The position numbers and the translations under genes were made by a program. This document shows positions 1-10,545 of a stretch of DNA of 29,934 nucleotides, in pieces (position 1 is the stretch's first letter; the number at the start of each line of letters is the position of its first letter). Origin of the DNA: Mesotaenium endlicherianum (lineage: Eukaryota; Streptophyta; Zygnematophyceae; Zygnematales; Mesotaeniaceae); assembly GCA_009602735.1 (NCBI GenBank), contig WELA01007159.1, positions 156,367 to 186,300 on the forward strand, in the 5' to 3' direction. The notes beneath the pieces are model-generated. The model saw nothing but the letters and a program-made list of their open reading frames with translations, made no database searches and was not told the DNA's origin.

Positions 1-58
1 GGGGGGAGGGGGGGTGGGCAGAAGGGAGAGTTGAAGGGGGGGGGAGCACTCCACTCAC

Positions 59-2090
59 GTCGGACAGGTCAAAGACCATGATGACAGCCTCGTACTGAGA
101 GGCCAGGTCTGACGCGCCGGGTGGGCCCCACAGGCTCTGGTGGGTCGTGCGGGCCACCCAGATGGCGACATCTGCCGTGTAGTACTTGGTGTCCACCGTC
201 CAGCTGTCGGCACACAACAGAGCACACGTACAACAGAGCACACAGCAAGAGAGTGAAACTAAAAAAATAAGGACCTGTGATAAACTTGCGCCCACCGTGC
301 ATCTGTCCAGCTGTCCAGCTGTTAGCCTCACACACAGAAAGGACGGTCTTTGACTTAAAGATGAAGGATCCCTGGTAGTTTTTGCTGCCGGGAAAGTCAG
401 CTAGTGCTTGCTTTAGGTATAAAAGAATAACAACTGGTTCAAGAACAGCACAATGTGAATTGTATCCTGCGTGACAACTCCTAACTCTCCCGAGAGGTCA
501 ACTCAAGGCACAGACTGTGGTAGAGGAGGGAATGGAGCACATTGGCTCTTCAATTTGGACGACCATCAAAGTGACTGAAGAGAGTAAACTTAGTGGAACT
601 ATCACAAGCAGGTAGAAAGAGGGACTGCTGCGGGCAACTTGATCTGACTTGGGGATGGAAGAGGGGAGCAGGAGGTTTGTCAGCACACATGACGACAGGC
701 AAATGTGATAGAACCAAAAAAATGAAAAAAAAAAAAGATTCAAAAAACTTTTAGAAACACGTATCTCTGGCGCCTTTGTCTGCTGGCATATGGCAGAGAG
801 GGAAGGACCTCTGCCCTAGTGGCCAATCCCAAGTCCAGTTCCCATGGAGTCGCTGCTGGCTTCATTTCTGGTCAAAGACATGCCATGCTCTCTGACGCCG
901 CATGTCACTTTGTAATGACATGCTGAGGTCAACTGAAGCTTGATAGGCAGGGGGGGAGGAGAAAGACAGGAGGGTAGAAAGAAATCGGCTACTGTGTCCC
1001 AGCTGATGTCTCCCCACACTGTGCTTGACGTGAGTCGCGTTCAACTGATCAGCATCTGAAGACTCGTGAAGCTGCTGAAGCTTCACGCCCTCAATGGAGA
1101 TATCAATCGAAAGCAGAGATCCTGATATGCTTCCTTTTTGAAAGTGACTGGCAGTAAGTGAATTTAACGTGCGACAAGTGACAGGCTTACCCGTGGCAGG
1201 TGACATCAGTGATATGAGCCACTCCCAATACACCTCCAGCGGACACGAGTCCTGCATGCACAAGGCAGGTGCAGTCTTGTTCATAGTGAATGCAGGAAGT
1301 CATTTAGTGAACCCGGGATGTCATCAATTCATGCTTCAGGAACCTGACGACAAAGCTTATCATGTGAACCTCTTACAATCTCTATGTGTCCAATAGCCGC
1401 AGCATGCTCGATTGATGTGTCAAATATATTGCAACCTTAAGATGTGCTACTGATCATGTCCAGATGGTGAGCACTTTGCATTTATATTACTAAGTTGCCA
1501 CCTGATCCTTATCTCAACACATCTTCAACATTAGCATGCTATGACCTCAAGTTATCACGTATGAGTAAGGTTCTCTCAGGTTCACAAGGTTCTTTGTGCC
1601 ATAGATTAGTCCACTACTTCAAGCGTGCGTAATTCAGCCTGTATTGTGACATAGCCAGCCGCAAAGCTGGTAAAGAAACAAGAAGCATACTAAATGATCG
1701 CTACATTCACCGCAGGGCTATGCTTAGGAGCTCGTACTTAGTATTCATCATGCGAATGTAGCACAAGCCCAAGCAAAAAATACACCTGTAATCTGACAGC
1801 AATCATATAAGATAACTCTGATTACCAAGTCAACATAGACCATATAGTTACCATAGACACATTTTACAACGTTGTTCACATCACAATATCCAGATTGCAG
1901 GCAACACGGAGCCCCTCGGGTGGTGAGCAAGTGAAGCAGACTTCGATACCCCCAACTTGCTATTCTCGATTAACTTACTGCTAAGGATGGAGTGCTTCCC
2001 CACAGAAGGTGGTCCAACAATCAAGATTCCTGGTCTTCTGCTAAAAGAAGACAACGTCGCCTCTTCCACAGACACCGCTTCCGTTTCCAT
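59..2090 (-). CDS. AAGAB: p34 / alpha-gamma-adaptin-binding protein, 5' three exons
   Basis: Three - strand exons splice with matching phases: 1979-2090 (37 codons plus 1 base, donor GTAAGT), about 1046-1121 and 59-203 (donor GTGAGT). Exon 1 starts at the ATG at 2090 and carries a P-loop-like motif, GPPSVGKHS (residues 26-34). Exon 2 continues RSLLSIDIS. Exon 3 reads WTVDTKYYTADVAIWVA and then YEAVIMVFDLSD, the core pattern of the p34 family. In animals AAGAB is a cytosolic chaperone for assembly of AP-1/AP-2 adaptor complexes; plant homologues share the GTPase-like N-terminus seen here. The exon 2 donor is weak (GTTGAA) and was chosen because it gives the phase exon 3 needs. The C-terminal half lies beyond the left edge. 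Intron 1 (1122-1978) and intron 2 (204-1045) show no further coding. Confidence 0.78.
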
Positions 2091-2502
2091 CTTCAGAAGC
2101 GAAGCTTTGCGAACTGCATGGGGGAAGTTAACTTCGTTTGTTTGCTTAAACGTCACCGTCGATAGCCACGTTCGACAATGACACTCTGCTTTGCCCCGGT
2201 CTAACGTGACTCTGGACGCCACCGCGTGATAAAAGAGGTGGTGGATTCGTACAATTTCGGGTTCAGAAGGAGTCCGAGAAGCATATGTGAAGAGATCGAT
2301 CGTTCTGTCGTCTCTCTGAACGCCTTTAGTTATTTTAAGGCTGGTAGAGCGAATATTCATCCGTATTCCATCTACTCGTTACAGAGCGCTTATCGCGAAT
2401 ATAGTTGGGGGCAGTGGCGCACGTTTCTTCTCAACATGGGCTGGCTTTCTCCTTCATTCTTCATTCTGGATGGCAATGAGTTGAGCGTGAAAGAAGGACT
2501 GC
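2091..2502. promoter_or_regulatory. Shared divergent promoter region
   Basis: About 410 bp separates the ATG of the p34 gene (leftward) from the ATG of the RING-H2 gene (rightward). It must hold both 5' untranslated regions and the promoters. No convincing TATA box stands out. Small ORFs cross it on both strands, but none resembles a protein family. Confidence 0.4.
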
Positions 2503-3113
2503 ATGGAGAATGTATTCAAGTTCGTTTCAACCTACTTAGGATTTAATCCAGAAGACGGGGATGGCTCTGGACCGCCTTTCTCTCCGCATGTACATGGACT
2601 TCCAGGCTGTCCTCTTTGTTCACAGAAATTTATCGTTGGCGATGAATGGGCACAAGTATCGAGATGCCAGCACAAATTTCACAAGGTAAGAGATGGTTTG
2701 ATTGCCTGCATTAGCTTCTCGCCCTATGCCTGCCTTGCCAACTTGCTTGCTCTGCTCATAATGCACATTATTTGAAATCTTGAACATCAGTTTTAGCACT
2801 TCCTACGGCTAGTGCAGGAAAAGTGTGTGCATAGTGGTGAATGTTATTCATTTTTTTACCTTCTAAAGTCCTGGTTTTTCTCGTCTATACGCAGGCTTGC
2901 TTTTTCAGTTTTCTTTGTCACACCACAGTGTGTCCGGTATGCCATGTCATAAAGACACACACACCTGGAGAGCCAGTGAAGCCCGTTCCTGCAAATGTTC
3001 CAGCCCCTGATGCTGCTGAAGTCATGCAAGAGTTCGTGAAGAGGTGCAAGGATGCTCTCACAGCTTTTACACTTCCATCTTTTTCCACTTCTTCCACGAA
3101 CAAGTATGAGTAG
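2503..3113 (+). CDS. Small RING-H2 zinc-finger protein (probable E3 ubiquitin ligase)
   Basis: Two exons, 2503-2685 and 2895-3113, join in phase 0 (donor AAG|GTAAGA, acceptor ACGCAG|GC) and give 133 residues ending in TAG. Splicing completes a RING-H2 finger that neither exon holds alone. CPLC lies at about residues 39-42, then C-Q-H-K-F-H near the end of exon 1, then A-C at the start of exon 2, followed by C-x4-CPVC. The order is C-x2-C-x15-C-x-H-x2-H-x2-C with a final C-x2-C. Such fingers bind two zinc ions and recruit ubiquitin-conjugating enzymes; no substrate can be named. A short acidic, Gly-rich N-terminus and a Pro-rich then Ser/Thr-rich tail flank the finger. The gene lies head-to-head with the p34 gene. 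Confidence 0.8.
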
Positions 3114-4430
3114 GTTCATACATGTTAATTGGGGACAAACTGGTGGGGTTTGTGTATATTAGGGACAAGTCTGGATATGTATATATTTGGCAGTGGTATT
3201 AGTCTGCTGCACCAACACTTGAGGTGGTGCACTTGAGGTCATTGTATAGTTCTTCTGTCACCTTCCTAACAGGACATAGGGGGTAAAGTTTGAGGTTTCA
3301 TTGATAGTGACGCTTGACAAGGTCAAGCAGTTTTAAGTGTTCACTTTCAAGTGTCAACATACTGACCATGGCAAGGAGTAGGCTAAGCACACAGAAAAGA
3401 GTATGTGCATTTGGTACCTTTACGTCCAAATTTGAACTTCCTGTGATGTGGCGTGGTTTTGGCCTGTGGCCTCATTGCACTCAACTTTGGTTCACGAGGA
3501 ATATATTTTAAATCAAATCTTTCATCCCGATGCTTGAAGCTGTTCATAACAGGGCCCACTAGTACGTAAGAAAAGCAGCACCAGTTGCAGGTTAAACAAG
3601 TAATCTCTTCTCCCCTCAAAATCTGGAGGCCCCTCTTTGTTCTTCCTTTCTCAGCATGCATTGCCCTCTTGTTCTTCCTTTCTCAGCATGCATTGCTTGT
3701 ACGGTATTCCTTCACCTATACAACAACTTTTGTACTTCATTAGTAAGAGTTGCATATGTATACTGTGTGAATCGTTTTTTACTTCAAACGGACTTTAGGT
3801 TGTATATGCCTTGTCGTGCTCTTGCTAGCGCTTGAGTGCTCTAAATATGTGAATGCAGATAATCATCCGCTCTAGACACAACGTAAGGCCTCCACTTGTC
3901 GACACTACGTACTTATCTGTTGGCGCTCAAGTATTCCTAAGCCAACAAGTTGGAATTCCTGCTATCTTTAATTGACACACCTTCTCTTGTCAAATTGAAT
4001 CAGAATGAATGACATGAAAAAAATGTGAGCTGGCCATTTTTAATGTAAGCTAGCGCCAAACCGTGCTTTCAAATTTGGCTCAGTTTTTTTGGGCAAAGTT
4101 GCCAAGAACGACATCTCAGAGAATTGGGCACTTGAGCCCAATTCCAGTTTTGCAAAATGTATTCTTTGGGGCACTCGATGACAAGAATTTAGGCGGGGAA
4201 AGTAAGCGTCCTTCTAATTAGGATAAAACATAGTTGGTTAGGGGTTTGTGCAGCTTAGGACACGCTTTTATAGGAAGAGATCGAGATAGAGCATAGGTTC
4301 TGTTGTTATCGCTAGTGGGTTGAGGGGTGTTGGGAGAGTAGGGAGGACAAATGTTGTAAGTGGGGGAGGCAAAGACGTGTACATTTGTTAGCATGTGTAC
4401 CTTTTTGTATCCTCTTTATTTGGTATACAT
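3114..4430. other. Intergenic DNA, no gene seen
   Basis: The 3' flank of the RING gene and about 1.3 kb of moderately AT-rich DNA with no exon I can support. The one clear structure is a 33-bp tandem duplication at 3631-3696. Confidence 0.5.
3631..3696. repeat. 33-bp tandem duplication
   Basis: Two copies, starting at 3631 and 3664, each beginning CCCTCTT and ending TCAGCATGCATTG. They differ by one T. The near identity points to a recent duplication. Confidence 0.85.
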
Positions 4431-4508
4431 GAGTGTTATATAGAAGCAAGCTTAATTTGATGCACATAAAGCGGCCGAGCATTATGGCGCAGTGTTATGG
4501 AGAACTGG

Positions 4509-4592
4509 CGGGTTGGGGCTGCACATCTGGAAGCTGTTCACGGTCGACGGTGTGGTGCTGCTGGAGGTGTAGGAGCAGCTCGACGTGTTCAG
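4509..4592 (+). other. Exon-like segment, unassigned (+ strand)
   Basis: Ends at a plausible donor (TTCAG|GTGGGG). One frame reads LHIWKLFTVDGVVLLEV, a TAG, then EQLDVFR, which looks protein-like on both sides of the stop. It could be the first visible exon of the unrecognised gene to its right, a pseudo-exon, or chance. The family is not recognised. Confidence 0.2.
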
Positions 4593-5559
4593 GTGGGGTT
4601 CTGTGCCGCTCCCCCCTGCCTTGTCACTCGGTACTAGTGTCCCTGACTATCAAGGGCGGGGAAGAGGCGGGGAAGGTGGGGTGGGTGGGGAGGGGGAGGG
4701 ATCTTTAAGTGATGTGAGCATGCAACGCCACCTGCTGAGGTCCTCATTAAGCACTTGACCCATCTGATTGCATGTGCCTCTTTGGTGCAGATAGTTAGAG
4801 AGGCTAGTGTTACTGCACTCCCTTCCAGGATAACCTGCTGTTGTTGTGCATGCGCTGTGCTGTGCTGCTATGCTTTCTTTTGTTTTGCTTCTCTGTGAGC
4901 GTGCACCTGCTCACCCGCACGCTTGCACTGCCTGCTTGCCCTTGCCCTGCAGACCGAGACGCACGCTCTTCTGTTTGACTGGGCGGGCGTGTGTGCCAGC
5001 AGACTTGCCTTTTTGTGGAGTGCCTCTCCATCCCCTGGCCTACATTGTATTGCAGCTTCTGCCCTCCTGTTGCGACTGTAAGCCCCTCTACCCAAACGAG
5101 CCAGGCTAATGCCTCACTTGCTTTGTAGCCGCCCCCCCCACAATGCACTGCTGATGGGCATGCTTTCCTTGTAGGTCAATCTAGAGCCTCCCACCTTCAG
5201 CATTTGAAGGGCGGAGGTGGCGACGCAGGTGCGTGGGAGTGGAGGGGGGTGTGGGTAGCGAGAGGGTGCGAGGGGGAGGGGTAGCAATCGGCGCGTCCTC
5301 TCCATGTCCACACCATGGTTGAGGACATGACAGGACGAGCTCGCAAGTAACATGACGTTACTTCCAGCAGCGCGCGTGTGAGCTTGTGTGCAGGTTCAGC
5401 GTGGGGCTGGTGGGGCTAAGCAGGGTAGAGGTGATGCAGCGCATGTGTGTGTACGGGTTGTTTGTGCATGCGTATACATGTGTACGCATGTATGGTGCCA
5501 AATATGGCAGATGTGATGACGTGGTGGTAGTGGTGGTGGGGGCTGCTGGCGGCCTGTTG

Positions 5560-5720
5560 TTGCACCCCTTTTCTGCCCCTGCCCCTTCCCCTACTCCTGC
5601 CCCTGCCTCTGCCCCTGCCTCTGCCCCTACCCTTTGTGCCTGCCCCTGGCGCCTCCCCCTGCCCCTGCCTTTGCCCCTGCCCCTGTCCCTTGCCCTTCCG
5701 CCTAGCCCTGTTGGTGCCCC
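5560..5720. repeat. CTGCCC hexamer-type minisatellite
   Basis: Imperfect tandem CTGCCC/CCTCTG units. The repeat keeps frames open on both strands (Pro/Ala-rich on +, Gly/Ala/Arg-rich on -), so the long ORFs over 5358-5943 are repeat artefacts. Confidence 0.75.
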
Positions 5721-6077
5721 TCTTCTGTGCCTCTCCCCTGCCTGGGTACTCTCGTCATCAAATCTCACACCTTTCTCTGTTTGTGTTTGTGAGTGGGCTG
5801 TGTGTGTGGCTGCACGTGCGCGTGCGCGTGTGTGCAGGGAAGGCCTAGTGCGCAGCAATGCAGGGCCCTTTTTTTTGACCTGGGGAACGATCGCACCAGG
5901 GGAGGGGGAAGGGGTTGTCATGGGGGGGTGGAGAGCTCGATGACGCGCAGGCTCGGCGTGTACTGCCAGCTACCTGGGCCTGGCGCCAGCTGGCAGCTCG
6001 GTCTTGCCCAATGGGTGGGACTGCCAGACCGGAGGGGGGGGCTACAGCTGGGCGATTGTGCCGCTGGGCGGCGGCGC

Positions 6078-6163
6078 CACGGGGAGAGCTACAGCTGTCG
6101 GAAGGGGACCTGCGCTCGAAGAGCATGGAGATGCTGGCTGAGAGCAAAGACATGCATCTCCAG
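6078..6163 (+). CDS. Exon-like segment of an unrecognised gene
   Basis: One frame reads ELQLSEGDLRSKSMEM and on to DMHLQ, ending at CAG|GTCAGC. The composition is that of a charged soluble helix and differs from the surrounding low-complexity DNA. The upstream boundary is uncertain. It probably belongs with the exon-like segments at 6490-6572, 6878-6955 and 8411-8471 on the same strand. No family recognised. Confidence 0.3.
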
Positions 6164-6234
6164 GTCAGCCTCTCCCCCTATCCCCCTCCCCCTCCCCCCT
6201 CCCCCAAGGCGCTTTTTCCTGCCTCCCCTCCCCT

Positions 6235-6235
6235 N
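6235..6235. other. Ambiguous base (N)
   Basis: Single N inside a C-rich run; nearby homopolymer lengths and frames should be treated with caution. Confidence 0.95.
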
Positions 6236-6369
6236 GCCTCGTTGTACGCGCTAATTCTGAAACGCCTCGCTCTGGTTTGCTGCCCGGCGTGCTGCTGGCT
6301 GCTGGATGAATGCTTAGCTCTTTGTCGCATATGGGTCTCAAGACAGTAATGGTGGCAGAGATTGGCCCG

Positions 6370-6487
6370 TTCATCCTCTGCGTGTGTGTGCGCTTGTGCG
6401 TGCGTGCGTGCGCATGTGCGTGTGTGTGTGTGGTTTGTGTTTTTGTGTGTGCGTGCGTGCGTGCTTGTGTGTGTGTTGTGTGTGTGC
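6370..6487. repeat. GT/GTGC microsatellite ending in a splice acceptor
   Basis: Dense GTGT and GTGCGT units with long purine-pyrimidine alternation, leading directly into TGTGTGCAG, a plausible acceptor for the exon-like segment at 6490. Alternating GT/GC DNA can form Z-DNA. Confidence 0.7.
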
Positions 6488-6489
6488 AG

Positions 6490-6572
6490 ATGCAGCCGCT
6501 GCTGGGCCTGTTCAGCGAGGGGGGGAGCGCACCGTGCACTTCATCAAGGTGCTCAAAGCTTTGGGCGTTCAT
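6490..6572 (+). CDS. Exon-like segment of an unrecognised gene
   Basis: Bounded by GTGTGCAG and CAT|GTGAGT, both good junctions. The 5' part reads QPLLGLFSEG in one frame. After a run of seven G the protein-like reading continues in another frame as ERTVHFIKVLKALGVH. The switch at the G run suggests a homopolymer indel, real or from sequencing. No family recognised. Confidence 0.35.
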
Positions 6573-6877
6573 GTGAGTGTGCCATCGTCCCCTGCCCCCT
6601 CTGCCCCTTTTGCCTGCCCTACCATGGTTGGCGGGAGGCGGGAGGCCTGCGACCTCTCCTCCTGCCTGTTCCTCTCCCCTCCAACAAGCCCGAACCTCCT
6701 CCCTTCCTCCTCCTTGTCCTCCTCTTCTGCCGGCAGGCTCCTATGTCTTTTCCTCTCTCATTCGGGACTGAAACGCCCCCCACTCCTCCTCATCCTCCTC
6801 CTTCTCGTCCCTCCCTTTCTGTTGTGGCGCCTTCCTCTTCTGCCTGTTCTGTGAATCCTCATTCCATTGCCCCCCAG

Positions 6878-6955
6878 GGAACTCTGCTCAACAGAGCCTT
6901 GTCCTTGCGCTCCTCCTTGCGCGAAACGTACAAAACGTTTGAAATGTGCGGCTAA
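6878..6955 (+). CDS. Exon-like segment ending in a stop
   Basis: After a polypyrimidine-AG acceptor (CCCCCCAG), the phase-0 reading is GTLLNRALSLRSSLRETYKT, then FEMCG and TAA at 6953. It could be an alternative last exon of the gene carrying the neighbouring segments, or chance. Confidence 0.2.
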   Translation, partial: GTLLNRALSLRSSLRETYKTFEMCG

Positions 6956-8410
6956 ACGGGGGGGGGTGCTGGGGCTGTAGGGGTGGAGTGGACGTGGAGC
7001 TGGTTGCCTTTTGGCGCTTCTCAAAGCTCACCAGCATCTGCGTGTCGTGTGTATGTTGGCCTCCAGGTGCTTGTCGCTCTCCCTTCCCCTCTTGTTTTAT
7101 CTCATGCAGGTGCCTGAGCGGTGTTGGCTTGTGTTACTAGTCTTAATTGGCTGGCAGGCTCCCTTCTTGGGCCCATTGCAGGAGCAGGCGGAGACAGATT
7201 AGTGCGTGTGCTCCCTCTTTCTTGCTCTCTTGTTCTTCCTCGGGTTCGGCATGCTGAGTGGAGAATGAGGCCGGATGTGCGTGGCCTTGGCACTTTTCTC
7301 TTTGTGTTCCCCCCCTTTTCCTGATGCGAGCATCTCTGCAGCATATTGATCGCGTCATGCACCCGCATCCTGTTCCCGCTTTTTACTCTTTTGCTCCTTG
7401 TTCCGCCGGGGATAGTAGGGCGTGGGTTCAGCTTGTGTGGGATGGTGGCCTGCCTGTATATGTTCCCACTTGTTGTATCTCCCACTTCCTGATACTTGCT
7501 GCGATGTCGCTTTGGCTTGTTGCATGCATGGTACATGTAAGTGTATTCATAGGGTTGTGTGTCGCGTGTGCACGTGCTCACTTTCATCACGTGCGTTTGT
7601 GCGTTCATCACGTGCGTTTGTTGTGCGTCCTTTTCACCATGCAATTTTGCCTTAGTGCGTATACATGCAGTTCATGTGCTTGTGTGTGTCTTTTCATGTG
7701 CGCGCGTTTTTGCATTTGCATTGATACGTCCGTTCGTTCCCACGTGCGTGTGTGCTTCTATGGGTGCATTTGCATCTATGTGTGGCACTTGAGCATGTGC
7801 GCATCTGCTTCTTTTGTGTGTGCTTGCTTGCATGTGTACGTGTGTGCGTGTGCGTGTTTCTGAGTATGTTCGTGTGTGTGCGTGCATGTGTGCACGTGTT
7901 TGTGTGTGCATGGAGGTATGGAAAAGGAGCGTGAACGAAAGAAGGGTGGGGCGGGAGAGATACACTGACTTTGCGGGCACTGACTTTGCAGGGCGGGCAG
8001 GCTGCTGCAGCCCTGTGCCTGCCCGCCCCTTTGCCTTCTGTCGTCGGGGCGGGCAGGTGGCTGCAGCCCTGTGCCTGCCTGCCCCTCTCTTTCTGTTGTC
8101 GGGGCAGGCAGGCGGCTGCAGCCCTAGCCCTTTGCCTGACCCCCCCTCTCCGTCTGTCGTCGGGGCGGGCAGGCTGCTGCAGCCCTGTGCCTGCCCGCCC
8201 CTTTTCAGTATTTTGTCGGGTGTTTGCGTGCCTTCCAATATGTCTGCGTGCTTTGTGCTCGTTTGGTGTGTGTGCATGTATGAATGTGCATGTGTGTGGT
8301 GGGGTGTGTGTGTGGAAATTGTGTGTGTTTAACGTAACGAGTGTATGCAATTTTGGCTGAAGTGTCCGTTGTGCTATACTTATTATGGCCTGGATGTTGT
8401 TGCTTGTCAG
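6956..8410. other. GT-rich and pyrimidine-rich DNA, probable intron
   Basis: About 1.45 kb dominated by TG/CG alternation (7540-7920) and C/T runs. Long ORFs here (for example 7258-7863 and 7694-8464) have Cys/Val/Ala or His/Thr composition dictated by the dinucleotide repeats. I see no protein family. Confidence 0.5.
7991..8215. repeat. Four tandem GC-rich palindromic units
   Basis: Units start at about 7991, 8047, 8102 and 8163, with a 55-61 bp period. Each begins GGGCGGGCAGG (or a close variant), passes through a CTGCAG core and closes with CCTGCCCGCCC, so each unit can fold into a strong hairpin. Spacers are C/T-rich and three end in GTCGTCGG or similar. Confidence 0.85.
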
Positions 8411-8471
8411 GTCCATCGCGCTCATTCCCATGGAGCGCCAAACCGAGGGCCTTGTGGGTGTCACTTTATAG
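8411..8471 (+). CDS. Probable terminal exon of an unrecognised gene
   Basis: Follows TTGCTTGTCAG and reads SIALIPMERQTEGLVGVTL then TAG at 8469, with one base completing a split codon at the start. The reading is protein-like, and base composition changes sharply to AT-rich just after the stop, as expected at a gene end. It may close the gene whose earlier segments lie at 6078-6572. Function unknown. Confidence 0.35.
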
Positions 8472-8547
8472 GCTACTAATAAGTTATCGTACTCCTTTCA
8501 TAGATGAATTGAGAAACTGCCATTGCACACAGCTTTTACATTTTTTT

Positions 8548-9030
8548 CACAATGGAGTGCTAAGTGGCTGACTTTGAAATTCATTGAAACATTTTGTAAG
8601 ACTTGCAAATTGGTTACCGATACCAACATGAGCACCGCAAGTTATCGCAAAAACAGTCTTCACAGTTATTTTAAATCACAATGTTGTAAATTTGTCATAG
8701 TTGTCACCATGGGGTTCTAGGTGGGCCGTGGCTTTCTCTATTTTACTGAATAATTTTACAAGAATTGCAAGTTGGGCGTAGAGTGCGACAATTAATCGCA
8801 TTGAAGTCCACTGAGTTGACTTAAATGGCAACATTGAAAGAATGTCGCACAGGTCTGCCCATCTTAGATTCTTCTCACAGTCATGGGGTGCTAATTGTCA
8901 CAACGGCCTTGGCTTTATTTGTTGTTTTTTGCAAAAGTTGCAAGTTGGTCCGCCGCCATGCGTAAGTTCATGCATACAAAGACACAATGTCACTTAATGA
9001 GTGCAAATGAGTCTCCGACGCCAATTGCTA
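8548..9030. repeat. Diverged ~160-175 bp tandem repeat, three units
   Basis: Units begin near 8548, 8705 and 8878. Each has a CACAATGGAGTGCTAA-like start, a TGGCTTT/TTTGAAAT stretch, then a (T)GCAAGTTGG-like block about 70 bp in. The copies are well diverged, which suggests an old array. Confidence 0.55.
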
Positions 9031-9340
9031 TTTTACTATGATAAGATTCTTTTGTGGTGTACTAGGCGAACGTTTGTGAGCATTTATTAATATTCATAAA
9101 GCCTATAAAAGCCTTATGAATATGGTCTTGCAGTATGTTCTTGGGTGTTTTCACAAGAAGCATAACAGTTAGTAAATTGTTTAGCCTTGTGTTTCTCTTT
9201 ATGATTGTAATATTTTTGTTCTTCTGGCTTCCATCCCTTGCCCTTGCTTTACTTTATGTCAATAAGATGGAATCATTTTGCGTATATTGGATGAAGTAAT
9301 ATTGGGCACTATAAGGTTCATAGCTTTTTATTTTCACTAT

Positions 9341-10231
9341 TTTGACTATCCTTGTGAAAGGCTTGTTACCGTTGTGAGTGATTGCTTATCCTAATATGAG
9401 TTTCGGGGTGTATTTCCAGCCATTAACTCCCACATCCACTCATACTACAACCCTCCATATCTTAAACTTGGCATTTGCACTCCATTTCATTGATTTGCCC
9501 CTAACTCACCTTTTAATTATTTGATCTACTCTTTTTACTATCCTTGTCAGAGGCTTGTCACTTTGGTGAGTGATTTGTTGTCTTTACATAGCTTTTGGGG
9601 AGTATGACTAGCCATTTACATCCCACATTCCTTAATATTACAACCCTCCATAGCATTTATAGCCTCAATTGTGCTCCATCTTGTTGAGTTGCCCCTAAAT
9701 CCCCCTCAAAAACTTGTTGCTTTCTTTTGACTATCCTTGTCATAGGCTTGTAAATGGGATCAATGATTCCATGTCTTTCTATAAGTATTGGAGGGTATGC
9801 TCACCCATTACATCACTCATCTCTTTTAAGCACAACCCTCCATAGCTAGGAGACTGCAAGTTGCGCTCCATCTCGTCGACTTGCCCCCCTAACTCCCCCT
9901 CTGACGTTTCACTCCTTTGACTATCCTTGCCAAAGGCTCTTAGATGGGGTGAGTGGTTTCATGTCTTTATATACGTAGTGGGGAGTATGTTCATCCATTA
10001 GAACAACAATCCATTAAAATTACCACCCTCCATAGCTAGGAGAGCGCAAGTTGCGCACCATCTCGTCGACTTGCGCCTAGCTCTCCCTCTAATGATTCAC
10101 TATCCTTGCCACGGGACTTTAAATGGGGTCATTGCTTCCATGTCTTTAAATAAGTAAAAATTATTATGTCCACCCATTTAAACAAACATCCATTAAAACA
10201 ACAACTCCCCATAGCTACCATAGTGGACCAG
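9341..10231. repeat. Satellite-like array A, ~190 bp units (5 copies)
   Basis: Units start at the motif TTTGACTATCCTTG near 9341, 9533, 9726, 9916 and about 10099. Conserved blocks inside each unit, in order: GGCTTGTAAATGGGGTCA, CATGTCTTTATA, GGGGAGTATG, CCACCCATTACATC, ACAACCCTCCATAGC, GCAAGTTGCGC, and CTCGTCGACTTGCCCCTAAC. No ORF is conserved between units, so this is non-coding tandem DNA. Confidence 0.8.
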
Positions 10232-10545
10232 CGCTTCTGAAATGAATCTTGCTCATTCAAGAATCATCTTTGATTTAAACATATCAAATCTGAGTTTGTT
10301 GAAAGCGTGCAAATTAGGGAGCGATCTTTGCCCATGTAATGAATCCTGTTTATTCATCTATACCCCTTGACTCACTTAGTGTGCCATAGTCGCACACTAA
10401 CTCGAGGCACAAGAAAGCGACAAACTTGAGGACTAGAGCTTCTCCTTCAGAAACTCATGGACTCTTTCCTACCAGACATACAAGCATATATTAGCACAAA
10501 TACAACGTCTAAGGACTGGCTAGCAAAGGCGCTCTCATTCAGATG
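10232..10545. repeat. Tail segment, copy 1 (repeated at 12979)
   Basis: Follows array A and matches 12979-13265 over most of its length. Shared landmarks are AATGAATCTTG.TCATTCAAGAA, TGACTCAC near the middle, ACTTGAGGACTAGAGCT and CTTCAGAAACTCATGG, then a TACCAG.CATACAAGCAT stretch. Non-coding. Confidence 0.75.

Noticed and set aside
5358-5943. Long overlapping ORFs on both strands (185-187 codons)
   Set aside because: Both are held open by the CTGCCC minisatellite and neighbouring low-complexity DNA; compositions are purely repeat-driven.
7258-8464. ORFs of 201-256 codons on both strands
   Set aside because: Cys/Val/Ala- or His/Thr-rich products of GT/CA alternation and of the hairpin array; no family features.
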